Origin: Sulfurovum sp.
GTDB lineage: Bacteria > Campylobacterota > Campylobacteria > Campylobacterales > Sulfurovaceae
Direction: 5' to 3'
Assembly (NCBI GenBank): GCA_027071315.1
Contig: JALSUP010000148.1
Location: 1 to 58,243 of the forward strand
Length of the DNA stretch: 58,243 nucleotides
Below the pieces are notes generated by a model. It searched no databases. It saw nothing but the letters and a program-made list of their open reading frames with translations, and had not been told where the DNA came from. Made by a program: the position numbers and the translations under genes. Numbering within the stretch: position 1 is the stretch's first letter; the number at the start of each line of letters is the position of its first letter. This document shows, in pieces, positions 1 to 8,052 of the stretch.

Positions 1-2
1 CC

Positions 3-122
3 ATACTTGATGAAATAGCTAAAATCGAAGATGTTGTCAACAGGAATGAGGATTTAGTGAGTATTATCGCTGTGTTGCAGGATGTCACTCAGAAAATGCT
101 TGGGTTTAGGTGCGAAAGTTAA
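3..122 (+). CDS. C-terminal fragment of an unidentified protein
   Basis: The reading frame is open from the left edge and closes at TAA 120-122, giving the last 39 residues (starting ILDEIAKIEDVV, ending MLGFRCES). The fragment is acidic and probably helical. I do not recognise a family from so short a piece. It converges on hslU, whose stop lies one base beyond, so the two transcripts run tail to tail with no room for a separate terminator. The start and most of the gene lie outside the window. Confidence 0.45.
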   Translation: MLDEIAKIEDVVNRNEDLVSIIAVLQDVTQKMLGFRCES

Positions 123-123
123 G

Positions 124-1452
124 TTATAATATATATCTTGTTGTGTCTTCATCTTCAACCACCGCACCGATCTTCTCTTTTACCAATGATTTATCAATAG
201 TGATCGTTTCACCTACATGTTCATCGGCAGAGAAAGAGATCTCTTCGAGTATCTTTTCCATGACTGTGTGCAGACGTCTCGCACCGATATCTTCTGTCTT
301 TTCATTGGCCAGAAGTGAATAGGCTGCAATAGAGCGCAGGGCTTCTTCATCAAAAACAAGTTCCACCTCTTCCACTTTCATTAAAGCCTGATACTGCTTA
401 ATGAGTGAATTGTTCGGCTCTGTCAAAATGCGGTAAAGTGTCTCTTCATCCAAAGAGTCCAACTCTACTCGTAAAGGAAAACGTCCCTGAAGTTCAGGCA
501 TCAGATCACTCGGCTTGGAGACATGAAACGCCCCTGCTGCAATGAAGAGAATATGGTCTGTTTTGACCATACCCAGCTTTGTATGCACCGTTGAGCCTTC
601 TACAATAGGAAGCAGATCTCTCTGAACACCCTCTTTACTCGGATCCTGGCGCCCTTGTGAGTTGGCAGAGACAGCGACTTTGTCGATCTCATCCAAAAAG
701 ACAATACCGCCTTTCTCTACTTTTTCAAGTGCAAGTTCCTTGAGCTGCTCTTCATCCAGTAACTCTTCACTGGCTTCCTGCGCAAGGATCTTCTTCGCAT
801 CTTTCACTGTCACCTCTTTTTCAGGCCCTTTTTTCCCCATACCGCCAAGTACTTTGACAATAGACTCCTGCACCTGGATCATTTGAGGCGGCAGACCCTC
901 TTCAGGCATAGCCGGGTTGTTCGGCATGGTCACTTTAATTTTCAGATGATCAAGCTCTCCTTTGGCGAACTTCTCCTGCATACGGGCAAACGAGGCATCA
1001 TACTCTGCCTGCTTCTGCTCGGTTGCACCCGCAGGCAGCGGCGGAAGCAGTTTTTCAATGATCTTGTTCTCTATATAATTTGCGATCTTCTCTTCATTTT
1101 TCTCATTTTCAGACTCACGCACAATACTCATGGAAATGGCTGCCAGGTCACGGATCATCGACTCGACATCTCTACCGACAAATCCTACTTCCGTGTATTT
1201 GCTCGCTTCTACTTTAATGAAAGGCAGGTTCATCATCTTTGCCAAACGTCTGGCAATTTCTGTTTTACCCACACCGGTACTACCGATCATTAAAATGTTC
1301 TTTGGTGTGACATCCTGCTGCATCTCTTCTGTGAGCTGCATACGCCGATAACGGTTTCTCAATGCCACAGCAATGGTCTTTTTGGCATCATTCTGACCGA
1401 TCACATACTGATCCAGATGAGATACGATCTCTTTAGGTGTTAAATTATCCAA
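124..1452 (-). CDS. hslU: ATP-dependent protease ATPase subunit HslU (ClpY)
   Basis: AAA+ unfoldase that feeds substrates to the HslV peptidase in the cytoplasm. The 442-residue length is normal. Walker A is GSTGVGKT at about 57-64, the inserted I-domain spans roughly 105-245, and Walker B (VFLDEID) follows at about 251-257. The C-terminal tail TTRYIL is the element known in this family to dock into HslV and activate it, and it is intact. The start codon is 15 bases downstream of the hslV stop, so hslV and hslU are co-transcribed with rplI upstream. The gene order rplI-hslV-hslU is typical of Campylobacterota. Confidence 0.97.
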   Translation of the reverse strand: MDNLTPKEIVSHLDQYVIGQNDAKKTIAVALRNRYRRMQLTEEMQQDVTPKNILMIGSTGVGKTEIARRLAKMMNLPFIKVEASKYTEVGFVGRDVESMIRDLAAISMSIVRESENEKNEEKIANYIENKIIEKLLPPLPAGATEQKQAEYDASFARMQEKFAKGELDHLKIKVTMPNNPAMPEEGLPPQMIQVQESIVKVLGGMGKKGPEKEVTVKDAKKILAQEASEELLDEEQLKELALEKVEKGGIVFLDEIDKVAVSANSQGRQDPSKEGVQRDLLPIVEGSTVHTKLGMVKTDHILFIAAGAFHVSKPSDLMPELQGRFPLRVELDSLDEETLYRILTEPNNSLIKQYQALMKVEEVELVFDEEALRSIAAYSLLANEKTEDIGARRLHTVMEKILEEISFSADEHVGETITIDKSLVKEKIGAVVEDEDTTRYIL

Positions 1453-1467
1453 TTTAATGTCCTTATT

Positions 1468-1998
1468 TTATAGTTCTAAAATCTTAATATTTTTATTCGT
1501 GTAAATACAAAGGTCTCCGGCAACTTCCAAAGACTCCTGTACCAATACTCTTGGCTCAAGATCTGTATGTTTGGCCAATGCTCTTGCAGCAGAGATGGCA
1601 TAATTCCCTCCTGATCCAATAGCGGCAATCTGTCCGTCCTGAGGTTCGACCACATCGCCTGTTCCTGACAGAATAAAAATATGCTCTCTGTTCAAGACGA
1701 TCATCATCGCTTCAAGCTGACGCAAATGTTTGTCTTTTCGCCACATTTTGGAAAACCCGATAACCGATTTAAACAGATCACCTTTTTTCTCAGCCAGGAT
1801 CTCTTCAAACATATCAAAAAGGTTAAAAGCATCTGCCGTACTTCCCGCAAAACCTGCAAGTACTTTTCCCTCATGCAGGGTACGGATCTTCGTGGCATTA
1901 CTCTTTAGTACCGTATCACCGAAAGTCACCTGGCCGTCGCCACCGATGACCGCTTTACCGTCGGCCTTATAGCCCAGTATCGTAGTAGCGTCAAACAT
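1468..1998 (-). CDS. hslV: ATP-dependent protease peptidase subunit HslV (ClpQ)
   Basis: N-terminal nucleophile threonine peptidase that forms the proteolytic core of HslUV. The protein begins [11 protein letters not shown]. The catalytic threonine is expected to be T5, so a four-residue propeptide (MFDA) must be removed, whereas the enterobacterial enzyme loses only methionine; my recollection is that H. pylori HslV has the same kind of leader. The [13 protein letters not shown] stretch and the downstream lysine of NATKIR match the conserved active-site region. The 176-residue length is standard. The gene starts two bases after the rplI stop and precedes hslU. Confidence 0.96.
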   Translation of the reverse strand: MFDATTILGYKADGKAVIGGDGQVTFGDTVLKSNATKIRTLHEGKVLAGFAGSTADAFNLFDMFEEILAEKKGDLFKSVIGFSKMWRKDKHLRQLEAMMIVLNREHIFILSGTGDVVEPQDGQIAAIGSGGNYAISAARALAKHTDLEPRVLVQESLEVAGDLCIYTNKNIKILEL

Positions 1999-2000
1999 AC

Positions 2001-2444
2001 TTAGACACCTACGATTTCAACTTTAAGTGCTGCATGGATCGCGTGACCCAGCTTTGCATCTACTTCATGAATACCCGTAGACTTCAGTGCCTTTTTGAGG
2101 TTAATGTGTTTTTTATCAAGGTCAATATTGAGTTGTTCTTTGATGGCAGCAGAAATATCTGCATTACCTACAGAACCTTTTATACCAACAGGAGCAGACT
2201 GCTTTTCAATTCTGATGGTCGCTGCTTCTAAGGCTACTTTTTCAGACTCCAAACGTGCAACTTCTTCTTTAAGCTCTTTTGCGATGCGTTCCTGCTCTGA
2301 TTTCCAATTCTCTACCACTTCAGGTGTCGCCAGTTTTGCCAACCCTTTGTTAATGAGGAAGTTTTGACCATAACCGTCTTTTACCTCTTTAATTTCACCC
2401 ACTTTTCCAAGTGTTTTGACGTCTTTTATTAATAATACTTTCAT
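2001..2444 (-). CDS. rplI: 50S ribosomal protein L9
   Basis: Large-subunit ribosomal protein binding 23S rRNA domain V. The N-terminal globular domain starts [14 protein letters not shown] and contains GYGQNFLI. A charged connecting helix follows (about residues 45-75), then the C-terminal domain with [14 protein letters not shown] chose the ATG at 2444 (147 residues), not the upstream in-frame TTG, because MKVLL is the universal L9 start and a GAGGA ribosome-binding site lies about eight bases before it. It is the first gene of the rplI-hslV-hslU operon. The upstream gap to the divergent peptidase gene carries the promoter region. Confidence 0.96.
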   Translation of the reverse strand: MKVLLIKDVKTLGKVGEIKEVKDGYGQNFLINKGLAKLATPEVVENWKSEQERIAKELKEEVARLESEKVALEAATIRIEKQSAPVGIKGSVGNADISAAIKEQLNIDLDKKHINLKKALKSTGIHEVDAKLGHAIHAALKVEIVGV

Positions 2445-2558
2445 TTTGATATCCTCGTTCAAGTTATAATTTGTAATATTTTATCTAAACTTTACTAATA
2501 GATGATATTTATTATTGTAGCTATGATACAATCAGCCAAAATCAATATTGGATACCCT

Positions 2559-4508
2559 ATGTTTCAAGAATTTAAAATAGATAAACTGGAAACGTTTCCC
2601 CAGTCATTGGAAACACTTTTAAACCAACAAAGAGAAGTCATTGAAAGCATTACCAAAAGTAGTGAAACGGACTATGTCAAAGTCCTCAAACCCTTGCAGG
2701 ATCTTGATGAAGCGTTGGGACTCTTCTTCACCCCGCTCTCACACCTCAACTCAGTCATGAACTCCGATGAGACACAAAAAGCCTACGAGGAGTCTCTCCC
2801 CCTGCTCTCCAAGTTCTCTTCTGAAATTGCACAAAATGAAGCCCTTTTCAAAAAGATAGAGCAGATCAAAGCTGATGATGAAGAAGCAAAAATGGTGGTA
2901 ACACATGAAGTGAGAGACTTTGTCCTCTCCGGAGCAAAACTCCCAAAAGAAAAGAAAAAAAGAATGGAGGAGATTTCTCTTAAACTCTCAGAACTCTCCA
3001 ACAACTTTTCACAAAACCTGCTCAATGCCACCAATGCCTTTGAACTCATTATGACAGATGAAAAAGATGTAGAGGGTATGCCGCAGTCCGATATTGATGC
3101 AGCCAAAGAAGAAGTTGAGGACAAAACCGTCTACAAATTCACCCTTCAAATTCCTTCATACCTTGCCTACATGACTTACGGGCCGAACAGAGAACACAGA
3201 AAAACCATTTCAAAAGCCTACAGTACCAGAGCCCCGGAAAATGCGGAGGTGATTGACCAGATGCTGGCACTCAAGCAGGAGAAAGCAAAGATGCTCGGTT
3301 TCGACAATTATGCAGAGTATGCTTTGGAAACCCGTGATGCTTCAACTCAGGAAGAGGTACTTGGCTTTCTAAATGACCTTGCCAATGCTGCCTTGCCACA
3401 GGCAAAAAATGAGTTGGCAGAGTTGAAAGACTTTGCCCAAAGAACCGACGGCATTGATGATCTGCAGGGCTATGATGTTGCCTACTACTCTGAAAAGCTC
3501 AAAAAAGAGAAATTTGATTTTGATGATACTATGACAAAACCTTACTTTGAGCAGGAAAAAGTACTCAATGGTATGCTCGACATTGTCTCAGAACTCTTTT
3601 CTGTGACCTTCAAACCTACAGAAGTACCGACCTGGCATGACTGTGTCAAACCTTTTGATATCTTCGAAAACGGCGAACTGTCGGGACGTATCTATTTTGA
3701 TCTTGAAGCACGCAAAGAGAAGCGTGGCGGTGCCTGGATGAATGACTGGGAGACACACTACACCGACAGTGACGGCAAACAGCACCTGGCTTCAGCTTTT
3801 GTGGTCTGTAACTTCTCCCCTGCCATAGAAAATACCCCTTCCCTCCTAAGACACGATGATGTTGTCACCCTCTTCCATGAAATGGGTCATGCCATTCACC
3901 ATCTTTTCGGAAAATGTCATGAACGTTCCGTTTCCGGCATTAACGGTGTGGCCTGGGATGTGGTAGAGTTCCCTTCACAGTTCCTGGAGAATTTTGCTTA
4001 TGAAGCAGCCATTCTCAAACGTTTCGGTTTCCATTATGAAACAGGTGAGCCTATCTTAAATGACTTGATGGCAAAGATCAAAGAGACCAAGAATTTCCAG
4101 GCGGCACTTGGCATTTTACGTCAGGTAGAATTCTCACTCTTTGACTTTATGCTTCATCAAAAACTCTATCAGGGTGAAGAGGTGCAGACTCTTATTGACA
4201 GTGTGAGAAAAAAAACCTCTCTGCTCAAAGCACCAAGCTACAACAAATTCCAGCACGGTTTCGCACACATCTTTGCAGGAGGCTATGCCGCAGGGTACTA
4301 CTCATACAAATGGGCAGAAGTCCTCTCTGCCGATGCCTTCTTTACCTGCATCGATGAAGAGAACGGATTTAACAAAGAGAAAGCAAAAGGCTATAAAGAG
4401 TATATTCTGGCCAAGGGTGGATCAAAAGAGATGTCTAAGCTTTACCAGGAATGGTTAGGACGTAAAGCAGATGTCAAGTCATTGACAAAACTATACGAAA
4501 TTGCATAA
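2559..4508 (+). CDS. prlC: M3-family oligopeptidase (oligopeptidase A-like)
   Basis: Cytoplasmic zinc metallopeptidase expected to degrade short peptides, possibly including HslUV products and cleaved signal peptides. The zinc motif HEMGH is at residues 440-444 counted from the ATG at 2559, within LFHEMGHAIHHL. The third ligand is probably the glutamate of FLENF further downstream. The 649-residue length suits the PrlC/Dcp group. I preferred ATG 2559 (MFQEFKIDKLE) to the longer frame from 2502, whose first 19 residues are hydrophobic and unlike the family. No strong ribosome-binding site precedes it. It is divergent from rplI. Confidence 0.9.
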   Translation: MFQEFKIDKLETFPQSLETLLNQQREVIESITKSSETDYVKVLKPLQDLDEALGLFFTPLSHLNSVMNSDETQKAYEESLPLLSKFSSEIAQNEALFKKIEQIKADDEEAKMVVTHEVRDFVLSGAKLPKEKKKRMEEISLKLSELSNNFSQNLLNATNAFELIMTDEKDVEGMPQSDIDAAKEEVEDKTVYKFTLQIPSYLAYMTYGPNREHRKTISKAYSTRAPENAEVIDQMLALKQEKAKMLGFDNYAEYALETRDASTQEEVLGFLNDLANAALPQAKNELAELKDFAQRTDGIDDLQGYDVAYYSEKLKKEKFDFDDTMTKPYFEQEKVLNGMLDIVSELFSVTFKPTEVPTWHDCVKPFDIFENGELSGRIYFDLEARKEKRGGAWMNDWETHYTDSDGKQHLASAFVVCNFSPAIENTPSLLRHDDVVTLFHEMGHAIHHLFGKCHERSVSGINGVAWDVVEFPSQFLENFAYEAAILKRFGFHYETGEPILNDLMAKIKETKNFQAALGILRQVEFSLFDFMLHQKLYQGEEVQTLIDSVRKKTSLLKAPSYNKFQHGFAHIFAGGYAAGYYSYKWAEVLSADAFFTCIDEENGFNKEKAKGYKEYILAKGGSKEMSKLYQEWLGRKADVKSLTKLYEIA

Positions 4509-4517
4509 AATATAGCC

Positions 4518-4588
4518 GTAGGTTCGATTTCATCGAACACCTACCCAAAAATAAATATCATATATGCATTCGATAAAATCGAACTTAC
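4518..4588. repeat. REP-like inverted pair, family F
   Basis: The first unit has GTAG at 4518-4521, then stem GTTCGAT (4522-4528) paired with ATCGAAC (4532-4538), then CTAC at 4541-4544. A second unit in the opposite sense has stem TTCGAT (4569-4574) with ATCGAA (4578-4583), followed by CTTAC, a one-base variant of CTAC. The layout is that of the other REP families here (GTAG plus hairpin, inverted pair) with a different stem sequence. It lies just downstream of the M3 peptidase gene and abuts a family A element. Confidence 0.6.
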
Positions 4589-4594
4589 AAAAAT

Positions 4595-4672
4595 CGCGTA
4601 GGGTGCGTATTCACGCACCGCATAAATAAATTTGCATACAACAAAAATATCTGCCGAAAGGCCAAAATAATA
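4595..4672 (+). repeat. Truncated REPIN, family A
   Basis: GTAG at 4598-4601 is followed by the hairpin GGTGCGT (4602-4608) and ACGCACC (4613-4619). The conserved spacer with the inner hairpin GCCGAAAGGC follows at 4653-4662. The second inverted REP present in full copies is missing. The element instead runs straight into the ribosome-binding site of the next gene, so it forms part of that gene's 5' region. Confidence 0.8.
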
Positions 4673-4685
4673 TATGGAGAAAAAA

Positions 4686-5213
4686 ATGAAAGAGTACCGT
4701 TCCCTAGCCCTCATTGTCATCGCACTCTTTGTCATTACCCTTGTCGGCGCCTATTTCAGCCCGACCTTCAATGAGCAAAAAACCTTCCTTGAGCTTTTCA
4801 TACTCATGGGCGCCCTTCTCTTTATCTTCTCCGCACTGGTCATCTTTGCCACCATCGGCTTTGCCTCTTTTGCCATCTACCTCGCCATTTTCATTGCAGC
4901 GGTCATGGGGATGTACGGTATTGAAGGTGCTTTCCTTGTCACTGGTCTGACCTACCTCGTTTGGGGTTCCATCTTTTCCATGGAAGTACTGCTCTTTTAC
5001 AATGGACTCAAAAGTGCACAGGAGTGGTTTGAGGAACGCTATACATTCAAATCCTTTAAAAATGAATATTATGCCTTCTATCCGATGTTGTTTATTGCTT
5101 ATCTGTTTCTGGAATTGATACCGAGTTTTTTGTATAGAGAGAGTTTTTTGAAGTTCAAGCCTTCGAAAGTGTTGAAGAGAATGGAAAAATTTCTACCTGA
5201 GGGGAAATCGTAG
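4686..5213 (+). CDS. Hypothetical integral membrane protein
   Basis: A 175-residue protein with about four hydrophobic segments: near residues 5-25, 35-60, 60-90 and 125-145. A charged loop (EWFEERYTFKSFKNE) precedes the last, and the tail is basic and acidic. No family is recognised. I set the start at ATG 4686 because GGAGA lies six bases upstream; an in-frame ATG at 4674 would place that site inside the gene. The TAG stop (5211-5213) is part of the GTAG tetranucleotide of the REPIN that follows, so the present C-terminus may have been set by insertion of that repeat. REP elements flank the gene on both sides. Confidence 0.75.
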   Translation: MKEYRSLALIVIALFVITLVGAYFSPTFNEQKTFLELFILMGALLFIFSALVIFATIGFASFAIYLAIFIAAVMGMYGIEGAFLVTGLTYLVWGSIFSMEVLLFYNGLKSAQEWFEERYTFKSFKNEYYAFYPMLFIAYLFLELIPSFLYRESFLKFKPSKVLKRMEKFLPEGKS

Positions 5214-5306
5214 GGTGCGTATTCACGCACCACATAAATAAATCTGCATAAACTACAAATCTCCGCCGAAAGGCTTAACAACAAGGTGCGTAATTACGCA
5301 CCCTAC
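5210..5306. repeat. REPIN, family A (complete)
   Basis: A 97-bp element bounded by GTAG (5210-5213) and CTAC (5303-5306). The left hairpin is 5214-5231 (GGTGCGT, ACGCACC), the inner hairpin GCCGAAAGGC is 5265-5274, and the right hairpin is 5285-5302. It sits between the convergent membrane-protein and argG genes. Its left GTAG overlaps the membrane-protein stop codon, and its right end is three bases from the argG stop. Confidence 0.9.
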
Positions 5307-5309
5307 AGT

Positions 5310-6647
5310 TTATTTTTCGTCTTTCTTTCCAAACCCGAAGAAACGTTTAATACGCTCACAGATCGTTACAGAACCGGTTTCGATACGACAGACTTCCGTC
5401 TCTTCAAAATCACCGATCATCGTCTTGATACGTTCAGGCTGTTTTTTACCTTCGATCATAAAACGCAATGCATTGAGTCTGATGAACCCTTCTGCATCTT
5501 TCTGATCATAGACATCATCCGCTTCAAATGTTGAGTGCTCTTCAGAGTAGAGTGTGACATCTGACTTTCTACCGACAACAGTCACAGAACCTTTGTAAAG
5601 CTTCAACTTCACAAGACCCTCTACCTGATCCTGGGTTGCATCTATAGCTGCCTGCAGCATACGACGTTCAGGAGACCACCAGAGACCGTTGTAAATGAGT
5701 TTGGCATACTTTGGCATCAGCTCATCTTTCATGTGTGCCTCTTCTCTGTCAAGCGTGATGGATTCAATGGCTCTGTGTGCTTTTAGCATAATGGTACCGC
5801 CCGGTGTTTCGTAACACCCACGTGCCTTCATACCCACCATACGGTTCTCAACAATGTCAATACGACCGATACCGTGTTTGTTACCATAGTCATTCAACGT
5901 TTTAAGGATCGTTGCAGGAGACATCTCCTCACGGTTGATCGCGATCGGGTCACCGTTCTTGTAAGAGATCGTAATATACTCCGGCTCATCGGGTGCTTTT
6001 TCAGGAGAGACAGACCAGAGCCACATATCTTCTTCAGGCTCTGCATACGGATTCTCCAGATGCTCACCCTCGTAAGAGATGTGAAGCAGGTTGGCATCCA
6101 TTGAGTAAGGTTTAGCCTGTCCTTTTCCATCGATGTCAATACCATGCTCTGCCGCATAGGCAAGAAGTTTTGTACGTGAGTTCAAGTCCCACTCTCTCCA
6201 TGGTGCGATGACAGCAATGTCCGGGTCAAGGGCAAGGTAACCAAGTTCAAAACGTACCTGGTCATTTCCTTTTCCTGTCGCTCCGTGAGAAACAGCATCA
6301 GCACCTGTCTGATGTGCGATCTCGATTTGCTTTTTAGAGATCAATGGTCTTGCAATAGAGGTTCCAAGAAGATACTCACCCTCATAAATGGCATTGGCTC
6401 TGAACATTGGGAATACGAAGTCTTTCACGAACTCTTCTCTTAGATCCAAGATGAAGATGTTCTCTTCTTTGATCCCCATATCTAGGGCTTTCTGACGTGC
6501 AGGTTCAACCTCTTCACCCTGACCAAGGTCAGCTGTAAATGTCACTACTTCACACTCATACTCGTCCTGAAGCCACTTTAAAATAATACTTGTATCGAGC
6601 CCGCCTGAGTAAGCCAATACTGCTTTTTTAATTGTTCTTTTTGCCAT
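5310..6647 (-). CDS. argG: Argininosuccinate synthase
   Basis: Ligates citrulline and aspartate with ATP cleavage, the penultimate step of arginine synthesis. The N-terminal PP-loop is AYSGGLDTS at about 12-20, and the conserved [13 protein letters not shown] block follows near 122-134. Family members of this class are usually about 400-410 residues. Here the chain is 445 because of a tail of about 40 residues after the canonical end (from [10 protein letters not shown] to [11 protein letters not shown]). The ATG follows AAAAGG closely, and a TATAATCGCG promoter lies about 30 bases upstream. In C. jejuni I recall argG next to rplI; here the peptidase and membrane-protein genes intervene. Confidence 0.96.
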   Translation of the reverse strand: MAKRTIKKAVLAYSGGLDTSIILKWLQDEYECEVVTFTADLGQGEEVEPARQKALDMGIKEENIFILDLREEFVKDFVFPMFRANAIYEGEYLLGTSIARPLISKKQIEIAHQTGADAVSHGATGKGNDQVRFELGYLALDPDIAVIAPWREWDLNSRTKLLAYAAEHGIDIDGKGQAKPYSMDANLLHISYEGEHLENPYAEPEEDMWLWSVSPEKAPDEPEYITISYKNGDPIAINREEMSPATILKTLNDYGNKHGIGRIDIVENRMVGMKARGCYETPGGTIMLKAHRAIESITLDREEAHMKDELMPKYAKLIYNGLWWSPERRMLQAAIDATQDQVEGLVKLKLYKGSVTVVGRKSDVTLYSEEHSTFEADDVYDQKDAEGFIRLNALRFMIEGKKQPERIKTMIGDFEETEVCRIETGSVTICERIKRFFGFGKKDEK

Positions 6648-6677
6648 TTTATAAGCCTTTTAAATAATATTGACGCG

Positions 6678-6683
6678 ATTATA
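6678..6683 (-). promoter_or_regulatory. -10 box of argG
   Basis: On the minus strand the sequence reads TATAATCGCG, about 30 bases before the argG ATG. The CGCG block directly after the -10 hexamer is shared with the leuD, pyrH and bpt promoters in this window. Confidence 0.6.
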
Positions 6684-6715
6684 TCGAAAGATTGGTTATG
6701 GTTGGGTTTACTAAA

Positions 6716-6739
6716 GGGCACCTCTAATAATAGGTGCCC
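6716..6739 (-). terminator. Hairpin terminator after the thioredoxin-like gene
   Basis: Stem GGGCACCT (6716-6723) pairs perfectly with AGGTGCCC (6732-6739) around an 8-base loop. On the minus strand it follows immediately after, and shares one base with, the TAG stop of the thioredoxin-like gene, and is followed by TTT. It would also insulate the argG promoter downstream of it. Confidence 0.6.
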
Positions 6740-7077
6740 TAAACAAAACCCCACTTCTTCAAAATGATATCAAGCACCGGCTTTTTATAGGCACCGGTAT
6801 GACGGAAAACTTCCTCCCCCGCTGCATTAAAGAAGATCTGTGTGGGCATCTCTTTGAGTTTGTAGATGTCACGGCTGACCAGACGCTCTTTTTGTCCGTC
6901 TATAGAGAAGATCTGGTATTCAGGATGTTCTTCCAGAACTTCAGCAAAGACTTTGGACATGGCCAGACAGGAGTAGCAGTGGGACATCCCAAAAGCCAAA
7001 ATAGTGGGCTTTCCGTTACCGATGTTGTGTTTAATATCTTTATAGTAACTGGTTGGAAGTGGTTTTTTTTCGGACAT
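6739..7077 (-). CDS. Thioredoxin-like protein
   Basis: A 112-residue protein with a thioredoxin fold. After an extended N-terminus comes the strand PTILAFGMSHC and the redox motif CYSC. The conserved cis-proline follows in KEMPTQIFF, then the strand FFNAAGEEVFRHTGA. The Cys-x-x-Cys motif points to a disulfide reductase or thiol-handling role in the cytoplasm, since no signal peptide is seen. The GGAG site lies six bases before ATG 7077 and three before ATG 7080, so either could start. It is divergent from pdxJ. Substrate unknown. Confidence 0.8.
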   Translation of the reverse strand: MSEKKPLPTSYYKDIKHNIGNGKPTILAFGMSHCYSCLAMSKVFAEVLEEHPEYQIFSIDGQKERLVSRDIYKLKEMPTQIFFNAAGEEVFRHTGAYKKPVLDIILKKWGFV

Positions 7078-7124
7078 CATTAACTCCAAGGTAGATTATG
7101 AATGGATTATACAAAAACTTTTGC

Positions 7125-7130
7125 TATAAT
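7125..7130 (+). promoter_or_regulatory. -10 box of pdxJ
   Basis: TATAAT at 7125-7130 lies 29 bases before the pdxJ ATG and is followed by CAAAC. A ribosome-binding site AGAGGA is seen between them. No good -35 match is evident, which is common in this phylum. Confidence 0.55.
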
Positions 7131-7159
7131 CAAACTAATATTACTAGAGGACAGCCAAG

Positions 7160-7942
7160 ATGTTATTAGGCGTGAACATAGACCATATTGCAGTATTGAG
7201 AGAAGCACGAAAAGTAGCCGACCCCGACCCTTTGGATGCCTTGGGCATCTGTAGGCGTGCCGGTGCAGACCAGATCACCATTCACCTGCGTGAAGACAGA
7301 CGTCACATGCAGGATGCTGATGCTAAAAACATTATAGAACTTTCCATGCTTCCCGTCAACCTTGAGTGTGCCATCTCTCCTGAAATGATAGACATTGCCT
7401 GTGACTTAGGCCCCCACAGAGTGACCCTCGTACCTGAAAAACGTGAAGAGGTGACCACAGAAGGCGGCTTAGCCGTTGAGGGTGAACAGCCAAAACTCAA
7501 AGAAGCCATTAAACGTCTGCAAAAAGAGGAAATAGAAGTTTCTCTCTTTATTGACCCGACACTGGGTGCCGTTACCGCATCTCTTGACCTGGGTGTAGAG
7601 TGGATAGAGTTCCATACAGGAAAATATGCCAATGTCTATGCCATGCTCTACTCCAACCTTGCCAAAACACACCACAGCATCCCGGAACTTGAACTTTCAA
7701 GAAAAATACTCAAACAGATGCTCGATGATGAGTTGAGAAACCTGCGTCTTTTAAGCTGTTATGCCATGGAGAGAGGTCTCCGCGTGGCTGCCGGTCACGG
7801 ACTCAACATGCAGAATCTCAAAGAGATCGTTGAAATAGAGACCATTGAAGAGTTAAACATCGGACAGAGTATTGTGGCACGTTCTGTTTATGTTGGATTG
7901 GAACAGGCCATTTTAGATATGAAAGCCCAAATGATCAGATAA
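7160..7942 (+). CDS. pdxJ: Pyridoxine 5'-phosphate synthase
   Basis: Condenses 1-deoxyxylulose 5-phosphate with 3-amino-2-oxopropyl phosphate to make pyridoxine 5'-phosphate. The TIM-barrel start GVNIDHIAVLREAR is canonical, and the catalytic histidine and arginine region (ADQITIHLREDRRH) is intact. The C-terminal phosphate loop includes GHGLNMQNL and ELNIGQSIVARS. The 260-residue length is slightly above the usual 240. AGAGGA lies ten bases before the ATG. It is followed by pdxA on the same strand, making a two-gene vitamin B6 unit interrupted by a REPIN. Confidence 0.96.
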   Translation: MLLGVNIDHIAVLREARKVADPDPLDALGICRRAGADQITIHLREDRRHMQDADAKNIIELSMLPVNLECAISPEMIDIACDLGPHRVTLVPEKREEVTTEGGLAVEGEQPKLKEAIKRLQKEEIEVSLFIDPTLGAVTASLDLGVEWIEFHTGKYANVYAMLYSNLAKTHHSIPELELSRKILKQMLDDELRNLRLLSCYAMERGLRVAAGHGLNMQNLKEIVEIETIEELNIGQSIVARSVYVGLEQAILDMKAQMIR

Positions 7943-7947
7943 TTCGC

Positions 7948-8043
7948 GTAGGGTGCGTAATCACGCACCTCATCATACAATTTGCATATCACAAAAATAT
8001 CTGCCGAAAGGCCAAACAAAAGGTGCGTGATTACGCACCCTAC
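7948..8043. repeat. REPIN, family A, inside the pdxJ-pdxA gap
   Basis: A 96-bp element running from GTAG (7948-7951) to CTAC (8040-8043). Hairpins are at 7952-7969 and 8022-8039, with the inner GCCGAAAGGC at 8003-8012. It fills almost the whole space between pdxJ and pdxA. Its right end directly touches the GGAGG ribosome-binding site of pdxA, so it lies inside the presumed common transcript. Confidence 0.9.
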
Positions 8044-8052
8044 GGAGGATAG

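Noticed and set aside
883-1293. Long open frame antisense to hslU (136 residues)
   Set aside because: Its composition mirrors the codons of hslU, it has no ribosome-binding site, and hslU is a full-length conserved gene.
4541-4735. Minus-strand frame of 64 residues across the family A and F repeats
   Set aside because: It is made of repeat sequence and the start of an opposite gene, and has no start signal.
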